Below are positions 5,338 to 5,546 of a DNA stretch of 5,546 nt, piece after piece. The stretch lies in NCBI GenBank assembly GCA_017550055.1, contig JAFYMM010000143.1, positions 1 to 5,546 on the forward strand, read 5' to 3'. How positions within the stretch are numbered: the stretch's first letter is position 1; each line of letters opens with the position of its first letter. The notes under the pieces were generated by a model. The model was not told where the DNA came from. It saw only the letters and a program-made list of their open reading frames with translations, and did no database searches. The DNA is from Paludibacteraceae bacterium (GTDB taxonomy: Bacteria; Bacteroidota; Bacteroidia; Bacteroidales; Paludibacteraceae). The translations under genes were made by a program, and so were the position numbers.

Positions 5338-5546
5338 TTAGATTTGGGCGATACGCTTGATTTCGGCAATGATTGCACTAGCGAATCTGTCGGCTTGCTC
5401 GCGTGTTGGGGCTTCGGAATAGATGCGAATGATTGGCTCAGTATTAGATTTACGCAAGTGCACCCAGCCTTGTGGGAAATCAATCTTAACACCGTCAATA
5501 TCTGTCACTTTGAATTGTTTGTAACAGCCTTTTATCACACACAATA
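5338..5546 (-). CDS. glmM: Phosphohexomutase, GlmM type, C-terminal fragment (cut by window edge)
   Basis: About 69 C-terminal codons are visible; the 5' part lies beyond the right edge. The fragment contains DGVKIDF, then GWVHLRKSNTEPIIRIYSEA. This is the phosphate-binding loop of domain 4 in alpha-D-phosphohexomutases (R-x-S-N/G-T-E-P-x-x-R), followed by the usual helix and an EIKRIAQI end. Bacteroidales genes with this ending are usually called phosphoglucosamine mutase (GlcN-6-P to GlcN-1-P, towards UDP-GlcNAc). A phosphomannomutase or phosphoglucomutase of the same superfamily cannot be excluded from the C-terminus alone, since the substrate-specificity loop and catalytic serine are outside the window. 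It is the most upstream visible gene of the minus-strand operon. Confidence 0.8.
   Translation of the reverse strand, partial: LCVIKGCYKQFKVTDIDGVKIDFPQGWVHLRKSNTEPIIRIYSEAPTREQADRFASAIIAEIKRIAQI

Noticed and set aside
5325..5498. Longer N-terminus for the lipoprotein gene
   Set aside because: It would overlap the phosphohexomutase gene in another frame and bury the signal peptide 58 residues inside the protein.

Overview
The window looks like chromosomal housekeeping DNA from a member of the Bacteroidota, probably the order Bacteroidales. Four things point there. The nusB-like gene carries the long N-terminal extension seen in that phylum. The gene order nusB - yajC - YbbR-like - coaE is one I know from Bacteroidales. 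The start codons lack Shine-Dalgarno sequences and sit behind A-rich leaders. The first gene has a promoter that fits the Bacteroides TTG / TAnnTTTG pattern with a 20-nt spacer. Base composition is AT-rich. Family and genus cannot be fixed from the sequence.

Layout, plus strand: positions 1-130 hold a 7-bp tandem repeat, the promoter and a leader built from further 7-nt repeats. Then come nusB (131-1135), yajC (1194-1517) and a YbbR-like membrane-anchored protein (1525-2508). A 365-bp non-coding stretch follows (2509-2873). It is a mosaic of short palindromes and repeated phrases. After it come coaE (2874-3449) and mtgA (3449-4171), which overlap by one base.

Layout, minus strand, converging on mtgA: the 3' end of a phosphohexomutase gene of the GlmM type (entering from the right edge, stop at 5338), a small lipocalin-like lipoprotein (4845-5324) and coaD (4391-4840). 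Intergenic gaps here are 13 and 4 nt, so this is very likely one operon. It ends at a perfect 11-bp hairpin (4356-4380) followed, on the minus strand, by a run of seven T.

The genes cover transcription antitermination (NusB), Sec translocon accessory function (YajC), cell-envelope work (YbbR-like, MtgA, GlmM-type mutase, lipoprotein) and the last two steps of coenzyme A synthesis (CoaD then CoaE), which lie on opposite converging strands. I see no mobile element, CRISPR array, tRNA, rRNA or recognisable new multi-gene system. The parts that familiar genes do not explain are the non-coding ones: the 7-nt periodic arrays around the nusB promoter and the palindrome mosaic between the YbbR-like gene and coaE.
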